Shown one piece after another: positions 51,282 to 60,444 of a stretch of 64,000 bases of DNA. How positions within the stretch are numbered: the first letter of the stretch is position 1; the number at the start of each line of letters is the position of its first letter. Source of the DNA: Parvicella tangerina (lineage in GTDB: Bacteria; Bacteroidota; Bacteroidia; Flavobacteriales_D; Parvicellaceae); contig NZ_OU015584.1 of the NCBI RefSeq assembly GCF_907165195.1, forward strand, positions 868,001 through 932,000, in the 5' to 3' direction. The notes beneath the pieces were generated by a model. It saw only the letters and a list, made by a program, of their open reading frames with translations, did not search any database and had not been told where the DNA came from. The position numbers were made by a program, and so were the translations under genes.

Positions 51282-51518
51282 ATGATGAAGCTATTAATTT
51301 ATTCAGCGTTTATTTTTGTTTTTGCGTCATGCGTTTCCACGAATGCTGAACAAATTGCTGAAGATTGGTGTGAATGTAAGAAGATCGAGATCCATCAAAG
51401 CAGCCTTCAGGGCGAACAGTGTTTTCAGGAGTGGGACAAGAAATATGGTAAATTAGAGTTTAACGATCAACAAGTCGCAAAATTCAACGAGATCATCAAA
51501 GAGTGCATGGATGAGTAA
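51282..51518 (+). CDS. Small CxC lipoprotein, third of three
   Basis: 78 residues from the ATG pair at 51282/51285, lipobox VFASC. EDWCECKKIEI, GEQCFQEW and IKECMDE give the same CxC...C...C layout as the two preceding proteins. Only one base separates it from the convergent glycerophosphodiesterase gene. Function unknown. Confidence 0.72.
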   Translation: MMKLLIYSAFIFVFASCVSTNAEQIAEDWCECKKIEIHQSSLQGEQCFQEWDKKYGKLEFNDQQVAKFNEIIKECMDE

Positions 51519-51519
51519 A

Positions 51520-52374
51520 TTATTTGATGAGGTTTGGGTAGTCCGTTATAATTCCATCTACACCAGCCCTTTTTAATCTTTGTGCTTGTTTCTCCTTATT
51601 TACTGTCCAGGCAAAAGTCTTGACGCCTTCATCCGCTAGAAGTTTTATGTCTCTTTTTGAAATGGTAGCATGATACATGCCCAGTGCAAATGGCACAAAC
51701 GAAATATCCTTCAGAAAATGCTTGACCGATGTAAAGGGTTTGTAGGTTAGATAAACGTATCTGAAGTCCGGAAGCAATTTGTGCAAAGCCTCCAGGAGAT
51801 TAGGATCAAAAGACATGAAAACAATATTCTCCCGATATTCAAAGTTGGCGATTTCATCAACAATGATTTCAGCATATTCCTTCGGTTGTGGCTGGTACTT
51901 TCCGTAATCCGCTGTTTCCGATTTAATCTCGAAGAGTATAGTTGTTCCTTTTAATGGTAACTGTTTAAAAGTTTCCTGAACAGTTGGTTTGTACGTTTTA
52001 ACCTTTTGCTGATCAGGGTATTTTGGGTAGTTTTTACTACCACAGTCAAATTGTTGGATTTCACTCGTCTTTAATTCATAGAAGTTGATGTTCTTCCCAT
52101 CTGAGGTAGTAATGCTTTCACCGTTTTTACCTAAGCAGTAATCACCATGAACGTATGGTTCGTGTGAAATAATAAGTTGTTTGTCCCCAGAAACAACCAC
52201 GTCCCACTCGATGCCATCAACACCAAGATCTATCGCATGTTTGAATCCTTCAAGTGAGTTTTCAGGGTAAAGACCTCTACATCCACGATGACCGAAGATC
52301 TGAACTTCTTTTGATTGAGCTGGTGCAGTCATTACAACGATAATAAAGTGTGGTAAAATTAACGCTTTAATCAT
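51520..52374 (-). CDS. Glycerophosphodiester phosphodiesterase
   Basis: 284 residues with a signal peptide (LILPHFIIVVMTAPAQS), so periplasmic, GlpQ-like. It hydrolyses glycerophosphodiesters to glycerol 3-phosphate and alcohol. Motifs: catalytic FGHRGCRGLYPENSLEGF near residue 26, GVDGIEWDVVVSGD, the second His in IISHEP, and ILFEIKSE. The C-terminal AGVDGIITDYPNL is typical. Confidence 0.94.
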   Translation of the reverse strand: MIKALILPHFIIVVMTAPAQSKEVQIFGHRGCRGLYPENSLEGFKHAIDLGVDGIEWDVVVSGDKQLIISHEPYVHGDYCLGKNGESITTSDGKNINFYELKTSEIQQFDCGSKNYPKYPDQQKVKTYKPTVQETFKQLPLKGTTILFEIKSETADYGKYQPQPKEYAEIIVDEIANFEYRENIVFMSFDPNLLEALHKLLPDFRYVYLTYKPFTSVKHFLKDISFVPFALGMYHATISKRDIKLLADEGVKTFAWTVNKEKQAQRLKRAGVDGIITDYPNLIK

Positions 52375-52443
52375 GATGGAGAATACTTTTAACTAAAGTA
52401 GCAAAAACTGTTTGAGCGGATATCGTTTTTTACAGGAAATTGG

Positions 52444-52451
52444 TAAGTTTG
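52444..52451 (+). promoter_or_regulatory. -7 promoter element of msrA
   Basis: TAAGTTTG, matching TAnnTTTG, 22 bases before the msrA start. Confidence 0.45.
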
Positions 52452-52472
52452 GGTACTAAGAAATTATGACCT

Positions 52473-53018
52473 ATGCGTAATGATAAACTTGAAAATATAA
52501 CCCTGGGAGCCGGTTGTTTTTGGTGTGTTGAAGCAATTTTCACAGCATTAAAGGGTGTTGAGAATGTTTCGCCTGGATATACCGGAGGAGAAACTGAAAA
52601 TCCAACATACAAAGAGGTGTGTACTGGTGCAACGGGGCACGCTGAAGTTGCTCAAATTTCCTATGATCCATCTATCATTTCAATAGAGGAGGTACTCGAA
52701 GTTTTTTGGAAGACGCATGACCCAACTACCTTAAACCGCCAAGGTAATGATGTAGGAACCCAATATCGTTCGGCTATTTTTTATCACTCAGAAGAACAGC
52801 GAATAATCGCTGAGAGGATTAAGAAAGAGCTGGAGGATGTTAAGGCTTGGCCAAATCCTATTGTGACTGAAATCTCTCCGTTAGAACATTTCTATCCTGC
52901 TGAAGATTATCACAAAAATTACTTTGCAGAACATGGCGAAGAGATGTACTGTAAATTCGTTATTCAACCAAAGATAGATAAGTTTAAGCGCGTATTCTCA
53001 TCCAAAGTAAAACACTGA
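52473..53018 (+). CDS. msrA: Peptide methionine sulfoxide reductase MsrA
   Basis: 181 residues, cytosolic. Reduces the S form of methionine sulfoxide in proteins. Catalytic Cys in TLGAGCFWCVEAIF near residue 16; other motifs GYTGGETENPTY, GHAEVAQISYDP, FWKTHDPTTLNRQGNDVGTQYRS in parts, and PAEDYHKNYF. No MsrB is fused or adjacent. Confidence 0.97.
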   Translation: MRNDKLENITLGAGCFWCVEAIFTALKGVENVSPGYTGGETENPTYKEVCTGATGHAEVAQISYDPSIISIEEVLEVFWKTHDPTTLNRQGNDVGTQYRSAIFYHSEEQRIIAERIKKELEDVKAWPNPIVTEISPLEHFYPAEDYHKNYFAEHGEEMYCKFVIQPKIDKFKRVFSSKVKH

Positions 53019-53045
53019 TATTCTTGGGGGTTTAACTTTTGGTTT

Positions 53046-53053
53046 TATTTTTG
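53046..53053 (+). promoter_or_regulatory. -7 promoter element of the 53087 gene
   Basis: TATTTTTG, matching TAnnTTTG, 34 bases before the ATG. Confidence 0.45.
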
Positions 53054-53086
53054 TAAAGAATAGGACTAAACACTAAAAACCAAGTC

Positions 53087-54289
53087 ATGAAGAAAATTTT
53101 ACTATTTACATCTTTACTGTTTGCTGGAGCTGCTATAGCTCAGAATGTGCAGGATCAGAAGATAGCATTTAATTACATTCAATTACCAAGTGACCCTATC
53201 AAAGGGCCAAAAGTATATTCAGTTGAACTGAATCACGACAAATATCTTGCAGCCAATGAAGACTCTCTGGAAGCGTATGAAGCAAAAATTATGTTGGCAG
53301 AGTCTCAGTTGGTTACCTGGATCGAGCAAAAGAGAAAAATTGATCAGGCCTACTTGCTGGAAATGGACAAATGGCAAAAAACAGTTAACGCTGGAACACC
53401 AACTGCACAGCCTGTAAAACCTCCTTATCCAGAAATGCCGACCTTAAAAGAGGAACTCGAGGAGCCTATTCTCACCACAGATATATCAGAGGGAATTGTG
53501 GATGGAGCAATTCAGCTTGAAGGATTTACAAAAGGCGATGGTGGTGCTGTTATTAAAATCGAGTTTGAAGGATTAAAGAATGCAACCGTTGAGCAAAAAG
53601 TAACGGGAACAGGTGCAGCAATGAAATATGAGTTTTATGCAAAATATGAAATGCCAGTTTCTGTGACAGTGGAAGTTCCTGGACAAGGGATCATTATCAA
53701 TGAAAATGTTAATCACGGTCAGAAGTCGCAATTAATTAATAAATATGATTCGGAGTATGGTTTCCAATATTGGAGAATTGATAACTATAATGATTATTGG
53801 GTAACTCTCCAGCAACAGGAGCTAAATTCAATCCTTGCTACGATCAACAATATGATCAATGATAAATGCGGTTTTCCAACCAAGTCGTATGCAACGGAAA
53901 TTTATACGATTAAAAAGCACAAAGGACATAATTACAATGACCTGATTGATGCTTACACAAAGGCAAAGTCTGGTTATGATTTGATTTATAAAGACATTTC
54001 TAAAAGTGATGCAATTGCAAAACTAAAGAAGGCTTGTGCTATTTGGGAGAAGGCACTCGCAGAAAGTGATTTGAACGATAATAAAGCCAGAATTAATGAT
54101 AAAGTAACTGCTTTGATTTACGTGAACCTGGCTGAAGCTTACATGTGGATGAATGAGTGGAGTCAGGCGGATAATTACATTCAAAAGGCGCAAATGATTA
54201 ACACTGCGGCAGGAAAGTATAAAAGAGAGTCTGAGGATGTTGAACAATTCATGAATTACCTCAAGGACAGACACCTCGCAAATCAGTAA
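53087..54289 (+). CDS. Secreted protein with TPR-like C-terminus, unknown
   Basis: 400 residues with a signal peptide ending near AIAQ. The N-terminal half (about 25-200) is strand-rich with a Pro-rich linker (AQPVKPPYPEMPTLKEELEE). The C-terminal part (about 290-395) is helical and TPR-like (ALIYVNLAEAYMWMNEWSQADNYIQKAQ). Own promoter and terminator, so single gene. Function unknown. Confidence 0.8.
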   Translation: MKKILLFTSLLFAGAAIAQNVQDQKIAFNYIQLPSDPIKGPKVYSVELNHDKYLAANEDSLEAYEAKIMLAESQLVTWIEQKRKIDQAYLLEMDKWQKTVNAGTPTAQPVKPPYPEMPTLKEELEEPILTTDISEGIVDGAIQLEGFTKGDGGAVIKIEFEGLKNATVEQKVTGTGAAMKYEFYAKYEMPVSVTVEVPGQGIIINENVNHGQKSQLINKYDSEYGFQYWRIDNYNDYWVTLQQQELNSILATINNMINDKCGFPTKSYATEIYTIKKHKGHNYNDLIDAYTKAKSGYDLIYKDISKSDAIAKLKKACAIWEKALAESDLNDNKARINDKVTALIYVNLAEAYMWMNEWSQADNYIQKAQMINTAAGKYKRESEDVEQFMNYLKDRHLANQ

Positions 54290-54315
54290 GTTAGGATAAT
54301 GCTAAAATAATGTAC

Positions 54316-54347
54316 AAATCCAGTTCTCAGTTGAGGGCTGGATTTTT
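54316..54347. terminator. Bidirectional terminator
   Basis: AAATCCAG pairs with CTGGATTT, with a T-run after it on the plus strand. It lies between two convergent genes and can serve both. Confidence 0.75.
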
Positions 54348-55007
54348 TTATTCTACCTTCATCAATGGAATGGCGATGTTGAAGTAAAGCTTCTTAATAC
54401 TGTTTAAGACTTTATCATCCCCTTTTTTGAGTTTGAAACAGTCCGTCTCACCATCAATATTTTTATGTTTCCTAATCTCCTTTCCTAAACTCGAAATGAT
54501 TTCGTACTCATCTGAAATATTCATGATCACAAAGGCCTCTGAACTATTTTTGCCAGAGCCTGTTTTTAAGATAGTCCCTACTAGTGCATAGTACAAAAAC
54601 TGGTAGTTCTCGGCTTCTCTAAGATTGAGTAAGTGTTGGTGACACAGATACAAACCAAAGAGAGTCTTCAGGTCCAGAGGGTCTGCCTCAAAGGCAAGTT
54701 TGCCATGTATTAAAGCTGAACTTAGGTCCTTTTGTTTGATCAACTCAAACATCTGCTCTCGTTCTTCATAAAGTGAAGAGGGCTCATAGAAGGATTGAAA
54801 GTACTTACCATAATAAAGTAAGTGCATCTGTTTGGCAGTCAGCGTGGTGTCGAAGTTGTTGAATCTACTGAGTAGCGTAGGGTAGTAGTTCTCAGACGTA
54901 ATATCACTCGTAATCGATTTGATCTTATCCAAGTCTACACTTAGCACTTGTTGCGCAACAAGCATGGAGGAGCTAAATAACAGAAAAACAAAAAAAAGTC
55001 GTTTCAT
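54348..55007 (-). CDS. DUF4919-type secreted protein
   Basis: 219 residues from the ATG at 55007 (MKRLFFVFLLFSSSMLVAQ), with a signal peptide. The pattern YPTLLSRFNNFDTTLTAKQMHLLYYGKYFQ in parts (RFNNFDTTLT, LLYYGKYFQSFYEP) and the helical rest match the DUF4919 family. These proteins are common in Bacteroidota; function unknown. Confidence 0.75.
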   Translation of the reverse strand: MKRLFFVFLLFSSSMLVAQQVLSVDLDKIKSITSDITSENYYPTLLSRFNNFDTTLTAKQMHLLYYGKYFQSFYEPSSLYEEREQMFELIKQKDLSSALIHGKLAFEADPLDLKTLFGLYLCHQHLLNLREAENYQFLYYALVGTILKTGSGKNSSEAFVIMNISDEYEIISSLGKEIRKHKNIDGETDCFKLKKGDDKVLNSIKKLYFNIAIPLMKVE

Positions 55008-55046
55008 AGTGAGTTCCAATCTGCTATTCATCCTAATATACAAAAA

Positions 55047-55074
55047 AAGAGGGCTCAATGAATTGAGCCCTCTT
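55047..55074 (-). terminator. Terminator of the TonB-receptor operon
   Basis: A perfect 13-base stem (55047-55059 with 55062-55074), followed on the minus strand by a run of T. It ends the operon 55096-60394. Confidence 0.85.
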
Positions 55075-55095
55075 CAAAATGCTTATTTATGACAG

Positions 55096-56484
55096 TTATT
55101 TTACAATAACCTTGGTAACATTTCCTTCTAAGTTAAAGAAGTAGATACCAGCCGTAAGTTCTGACAATGAAATAGTAGTCATTCCACTCACATTCATCGT
55201 TGCGATAACTTTTCCTGAAATATCTGTGATGTTCAATAGGTGATTCCCTTCAACTTCTAAAGTGATATTACCAGATGCTGGGTTAGGATACAAAGTATAA
55301 TCAACAGCTTCTTCATTGATACTTAATCCGCACATTGAAGTGGATTCAACCACATCACTGTTTACTCTTGGAAGCAATTTAAACTCACTAAAGCTATAAT
55401 CTACGATTCCCTTTACGCTGTAATATGTATTCATTACAGGAGCAGTAATATTAGTACCTGAAGGGTGGAAGTCAGCATTGTAGTTGTCTACATTACCTAC
55501 TCCAGAACCATCATTGATGGTCCAGTCTTGGTATTGACCTTCTTCCGTGATACACTGTCCACAAATACTTACGAAAACACTCTCGTATTCCTCCGTAGCG
55601 ATTTCATTCGTTGAAATAGGTGTAGATAGGAAAAAGTTCCCTGAACTAACAGTTGTGAAGTTACTTACGTTTTTCAGCTCGGTTAAGTCGAAGTATTCAT
55701 CAACCTGAGCATTCATGGTAACAGAGTCTCCAATTGTTGGTGTGTTTGTAACATCATAAACTAAAATTCCCGAGAATGGTCCTCCAGCAGGATCTTGAAT
55801 ATAGTAACTTCCATCGTCTCTAATGTAAGTTACAACACCTCCGGTAGAAACGTTTTGTCCATCAAAAGTAGAGGCTCCACTTGAGTTTTGAATGTCATAG
55901 ATAGACACTGTAGATGGTGGAGGTGGAATAACTGTAATGTCAAATGGCTCTCCAGCTTCAGCGACAAAGATGCTATCTACTTCCCAAACCATTCCAGAAG
56001 TTGCTGTTCCAGTATATTTAAAAGCAAAATATGTTGTTGCAGACGTTGCAGGAACGGTAACTTCACCAGAGTTCACCCAATCATAATTATTTCCTGTTGA
56101 AAGCGCAGGAGACAATGGAGTCCAGGTTCCTTGAGTAGTTGGGTCACTTGTTCCATCGTAATCAATAGAAGTAAATACTTCAATGTCTGGCCCTGAGAAG
56201 TTCGCTGCAGAAGCAAAACTAAAAATTGGTGATGTTGCACCTGTTAGGTCAATTCCTGGGGTGATGTACCATACTTCGGCATCTCCAGCTCCACCATTAC
56301 TTACTTTTGCAAAGCTATTTCCGCTAAAAGTAGATGCGTACCAATCATTTGTTCCTGTTACAATTTGGTTTTGACAACCACCAGTTGTTACATCTTGATC
56401 TTCAAAGTCTTTACCAAAGTAGACTTGAGCAGAGGCAGAACCTGCAATTAAGGCTGCTCCTATTAGTGTGTAAAATTTCTTCAT
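55096..56484 (-). CDS. Type IX-secreted OB-fold-type protein
   Basis: 462 residues from the ATG at 56484 (MKKFYTLIG). Signal peptide, then a jelly-roll domain (about 20-175; ITPGIDLTGATSPIFSFAS, the choice-of-anchor-J type). An OB-fold-like domain follows (about 190-370; YDIQNSSGASTFDGQNVSTGGVVT, SYYIQDPAGGPFSGILVY, GDSVTMNAQVDEYFDLTEL in parts), resembling the non-catalytic region of extracellular nucleases. A C-terminal type IX sorting domain (YTLYPNPASGNITLEVEG) covers the last 75 residues. No catalytic residues seen; perhaps a surface binding protein for the locus. Confidence 0.82.
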   Translation of the reverse strand: MKKFYTLIGAALIAGSASAQVYFGKDFEDQDVTTGGCQNQIVTGTNDWYASTFSGNSFAKVSNGGAGDAEVWYITPGIDLTGATSPIFSFASAANFSGPDIEVFTSIDYDGTSDPTTQGTWTPLSPALSTGNNYDWVNSGEVTVPATSATTYFAFKYTGTATSGMVWEVDSIFVAEAGEPFDITVIPPPPSTVSIYDIQNSSGASTFDGQNVSTGGVVTYIRDDGSYYIQDPAGGPFSGILVYDVTNTPTIGDSVTMNAQVDEYFDLTELKNVSNFTTVSSGNFFLSTPISTNEIATEEYESVFVSICGQCITEEGQYQDWTINDGSGVGNVDNYNADFHPSGTNITAPVMNTYYSVKGIVDYSFSEFKLLPRVNSDVVESTSMCGLSINEEAVDYTLYPNPASGNITLEVEGNHLLNITDISGKVIATMNVSGMTTISLSELTAGIYFFNLEGNVTKVIVK

Positions 56485-56539
56485 ATTCGATTTATTAATT
56501 AATGACAAAATTATAGTTCAATATTATGACAATTACAAG

Positions 56540-57829
56540 TTATTGCGTTAAGATTACGTTATCAACTTTATAAGCTGAAGTTTCTCCACTGATTCCACTT
56601 GCGTTATATTTAAAAGCAATGTGATAGGGTCCACTTGAGATTAATGATGATATGGCAATACTTCCTGAGCTAACTAACGTGTTATTTCCACTTGAACTAC
56701 CCGCAATTGTAGCGGAGGTAATTTGAGTTTGAGTAGCTGAATTCGGGTTGCCCGAATAATTGGTTAAGATATAAGCTTCCAGTCCATCGTGATTCCAACC
56801 ACTTACTGCAGTTTGGAAGGATAATGAATTTGAAGAAGCAAAAGTGATCTCAGGAGAGATCAACCACATTTCGTTAGAAGCATCCCCGCTACCAACGTTG
56901 GTTGCTACAGCTAATTGGTCACCTGAGATGTCTCCAATCGTCCAAACAGCAGAACCGATAGTAGAAACCGTTTCCCAGCATTGACTCCCAGCACTTCCGC
57001 CATTTGTGAATGCAGCAAATGTTTCGCTCATTGCTGATAGTGTGCTGCAGGAAACAAAACCGCATCTGTTACCATTCATATCAAGTTCATCAGGAGTTCT
57101 TGCATACATCTGAATGTCCGTACCGAAAACTCCCATAATACCAAGAAAAGTTCCATTACCTTCAGGCACAACATCTCCTGCGTAGTTTGAATAGCCAGAT
57201 GCTCTCACTAATACAGTACCAGAGTTACAATCGTTCAGGTCATGGTTAACTGAAAACTGATTAACAGCATCTGCCCAAGTCACTCCAGTCTGAGCAAATT
57301 CTACATTATTCAATTCAATGAACATAGATTGATACGTGTAAAAGTCCGTTGTTCCAATCGTTTCTTTTGCACTCAAATCTGTGATGCTCAAGTTTAGCGG
57401 AGTGATCTCGTTGCCATTTGACTGAATGATGATGTTCTCGTCTGGGTCTACAGAGTCTAACTGGATCAATTCATTATAGTTGTCAAGATAAGTTCCTTTC
57501 AGGTATACTCTAACAGAGTCACCAATAGACATCGTTGAACTAGAGGTTAGACGTAAGCGAATTCCTCGAGTCCCATCTTGAATGTAAACCTCTTTATAAA
57601 AAGCTCCTGATGATTCATCCGTTGTGACAACTCCATAAAGAGAATAGTCCTCAGTTATTGATTGACTGCCCCCATCAGCGTACCAGTGCCAGAGCGTATC
57701 TATAGTAATTAGATTTCCTTCAGGTATTGTGGCAATTGGAGGAGTATCGTATTCAGGTTCACATGATACAGATCCTAAACCAACAAGACCCGCTAATAAA
57801 ACAAAGATTGATATATTTTTCATTTTCAT
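56540..57829 (-). CDS. DUF5689-type lipoprotein
   Basis: 429 residues, lipobox GSVSC. The N-terminal half (about 45-255) is OB-fold-like and fits DUF5689 (YGVVTTDESSGAFYKEVYIQ, IGDSVRVYLKGTYL). The C-terminal half (about 265-429) is a jelly-roll of the choice-of-anchor-J type (WLISPEITFASSNSLSFQTA). It is encoded directly after the TonB receptor, as surface lipoproteins of nutrient-uptake loci are. The ATG at 57823 is an alternative start. Confidence 0.82.
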   Translation of the reverse strand: MKMKNISIFVLLAGLVGLGSVSCEPEYDTPPIATIPEGNLITIDTLWHWYADGGSQSITEDYSLYGVVTTDESSGAFYKEVYIQDGTRGIRLRLTSSSTMSIGDSVRVYLKGTYLDNYNELIQLDSVDPDENIIIQSNGNEITPLNLSITDLSAKETIGTTDFYTYQSMFIELNNVEFAQTGVTWADAVNQFSVNHDLNDCNSGTVLVRASGYSNYAGDVVPEGNGTFLGIMGVFGTDIQMYARTPDELDMNGNRCGFVSCSTLSAMSETFAAFTNGGSAGSQCWETVSTIGSAVWTIGDISGDQLAVATNVGSGDASNEMWLISPEITFASSNSLSFQTAVSGWNHDGLEAYILTNYSGNPNSATQTQITSATIAGSSSGNNTLVSSGSIAISSLISSGPYHIAFKYNASGISGETSAYKVDNVILTQ

Positions 57830-57847
57830 TTTTTTCTAATTCTTTTT

Positions 57848-60394
57848 TTAGAACATGTAAGTAATCATAGCAAAGTAAGATAGACCGTAGGCATATCCGT
57901 ATTTAGGAGGGAATTTTCCAATAGCCGAAGCATCATATCTTAATTGCTCATAACCACCTGATCTAAATGATGTATTGTTTAATACGTTGTTCACATTGAT
58001 ATTAATTCTTAAATATCGATTGTCTTTCATTCTGTATGACCACCCTGCAAATGCGTTGAGCATAAATCCTCCTTCTAGTTCTGTAGGAGCTAAAATCTCT
58101 TCTACCTGAGGGTCCGTATCAACGTAACCTTCAAGCGCCTCTTCCGTTCTTCTGTCTGGGTTCGGATCTAAGAAGATGTCAGTCACATAATTTCCATTCA
58201 CTCCAATATACCAATACTTTGGTGAGTTATACTTTAACCCAATAGATGCAGCTGTTTGAGGACCATTACCAATTCGGTAGTTCTTCAAGTATATAGTCTT
58301 ATCCTTTGCCAATTCTTCTAATGAATTATCTACAGTTATCGTTGCGTTTGGTCTTGAGTTATATGTGAAAAGACCTTTAGTAAACGCAGCACTCGCTACA
58401 ATGGTAGATGTAACGTTTCCTTCAACTCCTATTTCCACTCCTTGATAGAGTTTATCTACACCTGTCATCATGTAGTTAACAAAGTTTCTGTATTCATCAT
58501 GGTAAAAGCTTCTAGACCATGTCAGGTTGTTGGCCATGGTGTAAAAATAGGTTGCTCTAGCCTTCAGTTTAGGATATCGAACCAAGTAGTTAATGTCTCC
58601 ACTGGTAATTACAGAGCTTGATAGTCCATCAACAACTTGATCTCTTGTTCTAGGTGAGATAAATGAATTTCTGGTTAATGGAGCTTTTGTCTGATGCAGT
58701 GCGTTCAGGTTGATGATGTGACGTCCAGAGATCTTGTAAATTAGCCCTCCTTTAACACCGTAGTTGAAAAATTTTTGCTTTTCTGAATCACCCGCTGAGT
58801 TCTCTGGGAACTTACCGTTTGCGATGTTCCCATGACGCCAAAACTGTGTTGCACTAAGAGAAGCACCCACATAACCGTCTATACTTTTTCCAATTTTGAA
58901 ATCCATGTTAGAGAATACTTCTCCGTACTGAATATGGATATCATAATCATAACTGTATCGATCTCCTTCCTTTACAATTTTATTGGGTGTTGAAAGATCG
59001 TTCATAGCCACTTCAGGATCATCAAAGTCTCTTTCCGCAAACTGGTCAACATCTAACCAATAGTCTCCTCCTAAAAGGTCTTTAATCAATCGGTAGTTTT
59101 CACTTTTGTAATTGTAACCATTAACACCTGCCATCAAATGAAGATTATCATTTAGCTGATTGTTGTAAACTCCGTAGATACCTAATCTTGTTGGATCTTG
59201 TCGGTATTCTTCAATAATGTATTTAGAACGATTCCCAACTACTGTTTCTCCTGTTCCGTTGGCATTCTCAACAGTGTAAAGGTTCTTACTGTTTGCGAAG
59301 TACATGCTATTGAAGTCAAGCTGTGTAGTTGTTGGATCATTAGCGGTCCATAAAGCATTGTACATGTCTCCAGATTCCGTGTAGCCCCCATTATACGAGT
59401 AACTTGGCAAATACCTGTAGTAATCAGGTCTTGGGTCAGATGTGTTATTCCAGTTAAGGTTTGAATTTCCTGTTCTACCAAACTGGTAATAGACCGTAGC
59501 TTTGATGTTGCTTTTCTTGTTGATCTCGTATTTATCTGAAAGAATAAGATAGTTGACATGGTTGTTTCTTACTCTTGCGTTTCGTTTAACCAACTCCCCT
59601 GATTCAGGGTCTGTTTGGTATCCCCAATAGGGGTTATAAAAGTTGTTACCCGTTAAGTCGTACGCTTCCTGAACGGCAATTCCTTGTCTTCCTTGTATTG
59701 TTGGCGCAGCGAAATAAGCGAGATTCATGCTATGCTTTTCGGAGAGCTTCTTCTCGATTCCCAGAAAGTAACTATATCCTCTGTAGAATGTTCCATCAAC
59801 ATAGCCTTCCTTGGAGTATCTTCCAGATAGCGACATGCTCACCGCCCAATCACCTTTCATCCACCCTGTATTATGCGTAACCATTAAACGGTGTCTGTAT
59901 GTTCTGTTAGTAGCCGCATAAGATACCCTTGTTCCTGGCCTTTTGCTACTTGCATTTAGGTTAATGTTTGTGTAACCTAATAAACCACCAAAAGTCGTTT
60001 GAGAACTTGCAATTCCTGTCTTTACCTCTGGGTACCTTGTAATATCATTCAGACCTCCCCAATATGCCCAAATTGCGTAACCACTCTCTGGGTCATTCCC
60101 CGGCATACCATTCAATAAAATAGTGTTGGCATCCGAATCATAGCCCCTCATTCTAAATCTAGCGAAACTAAAGTTGAAACCTACTTGTTTTGCGTAAACA
60201 TCTCTAGAGGATTGAAGTAATCCGCTAATGTTTTGTACTTGTCCGCTATTATCATCTCCATTATCATCGTTGATGATGAAAAGCGGAATGAAATTTGAAG
60301 TTGTGTCATCAACAGCTGTGGTATCCTTTTGTGAGTAGGCAGCAGATACAGCTGAAACGAGCAACGTTGATAAAATTATTAACCTTAGGTTCAT
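57848..60394 (-). CDS. TonB-dependent outer-membrane receptor
   Basis: 848 residues with a signal peptide (LLVSAVSAAYS). It has no carboxypeptidase-like N-terminal extension. The plug region (about 45-150) has FARFRMRGYDSDANTILLNGMPGNDPESG in parts. The remainder is a 22-strand-type barrel ending YGLSYFAMITYMF with terminal Phe. It imports a large substrate with energy from TonB. Neighbours (OB-fold lipoprotein, type IX OB-fold protein, divergent EEP enzymes) suggest nucleic acid or phosphodiester fragments. Confidence 0.9.
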   Translation of the reverse strand: MNLRLIILSTLLVSAVSAAYSQKDTTAVDDTTSNFIPLFIINDDNGDDNSGQVQNISGLLQSSRDVYAKQVGFNFSFARFRMRGYDSDANTILLNGMPGNDPESGYAIWAYWGGLNDITRYPEVKTGIASSQTTFGGLLGYTNINLNASSKRPGTRVSYAATNRTYRHRLMVTHNTGWMKGDWAVSMSLSGRYSKEGYVDGTFYRGYSYFLGIEKKLSEKHSMNLAYFAAPTIQGRQGIAVQEAYDLTGNNFYNPYWGYQTDPESGELVKRNARVRNNHVNYLILSDKYEINKKSNIKATVYYQFGRTGNSNLNWNNTSDPRPDYYRYLPSYSYNGGYTESGDMYNALWTANDPTTTQLDFNSMYFANSKNLYTVENANGTGETVVGNRSKYIIEEYRQDPTRLGIYGVYNNQLNDNLHLMAGVNGYNYKSENYRLIKDLLGGDYWLDVDQFAERDFDDPEVAMNDLSTPNKIVKEGDRYSYDYDIHIQYGEVFSNMDFKIGKSIDGYVGASLSATQFWRHGNIANGKFPENSAGDSEKQKFFNYGVKGGLIYKISGRHIINLNALHQTKAPLTRNSFISPRTRDQVVDGLSSSVITSGDINYLVRYPKLKARATYFYTMANNLTWSRSFYHDEYRNFVNYMMTGVDKLYQGVEIGVEGNVTSTIVASAAFTKGLFTYNSRPNATITVDNSLEELAKDKTIYLKNYRIGNGPQTAASIGLKYNSPKYWYIGVNGNYVTDIFLDPNPDRRTEEALEGYVDTDPQVEEILAPTELEGGFMLNAFAGWSYRMKDNRYLRININVNNVLNNTSFRSGGYEQLRYDASAIGKFPPKYGYAYGLSYFAMITYMF

Positions 60395-60430
60395 CCAGTA
60401 TTAACTTTAATGTTTTTACATTTGGGCCTC

Positions 60431-60438
60431 CAAAAGTA
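60431..60438 (-). promoter_or_regulatory. -7 promoter element of the TonB-receptor operon
   Basis: TACTTTTG on the minus strand matches TAnnTTTG, 37 bases before the receptor start, in the 50-base divergent spacer. Confidence 0.5.
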
Positions 60439-60444
60439 TAAAAA

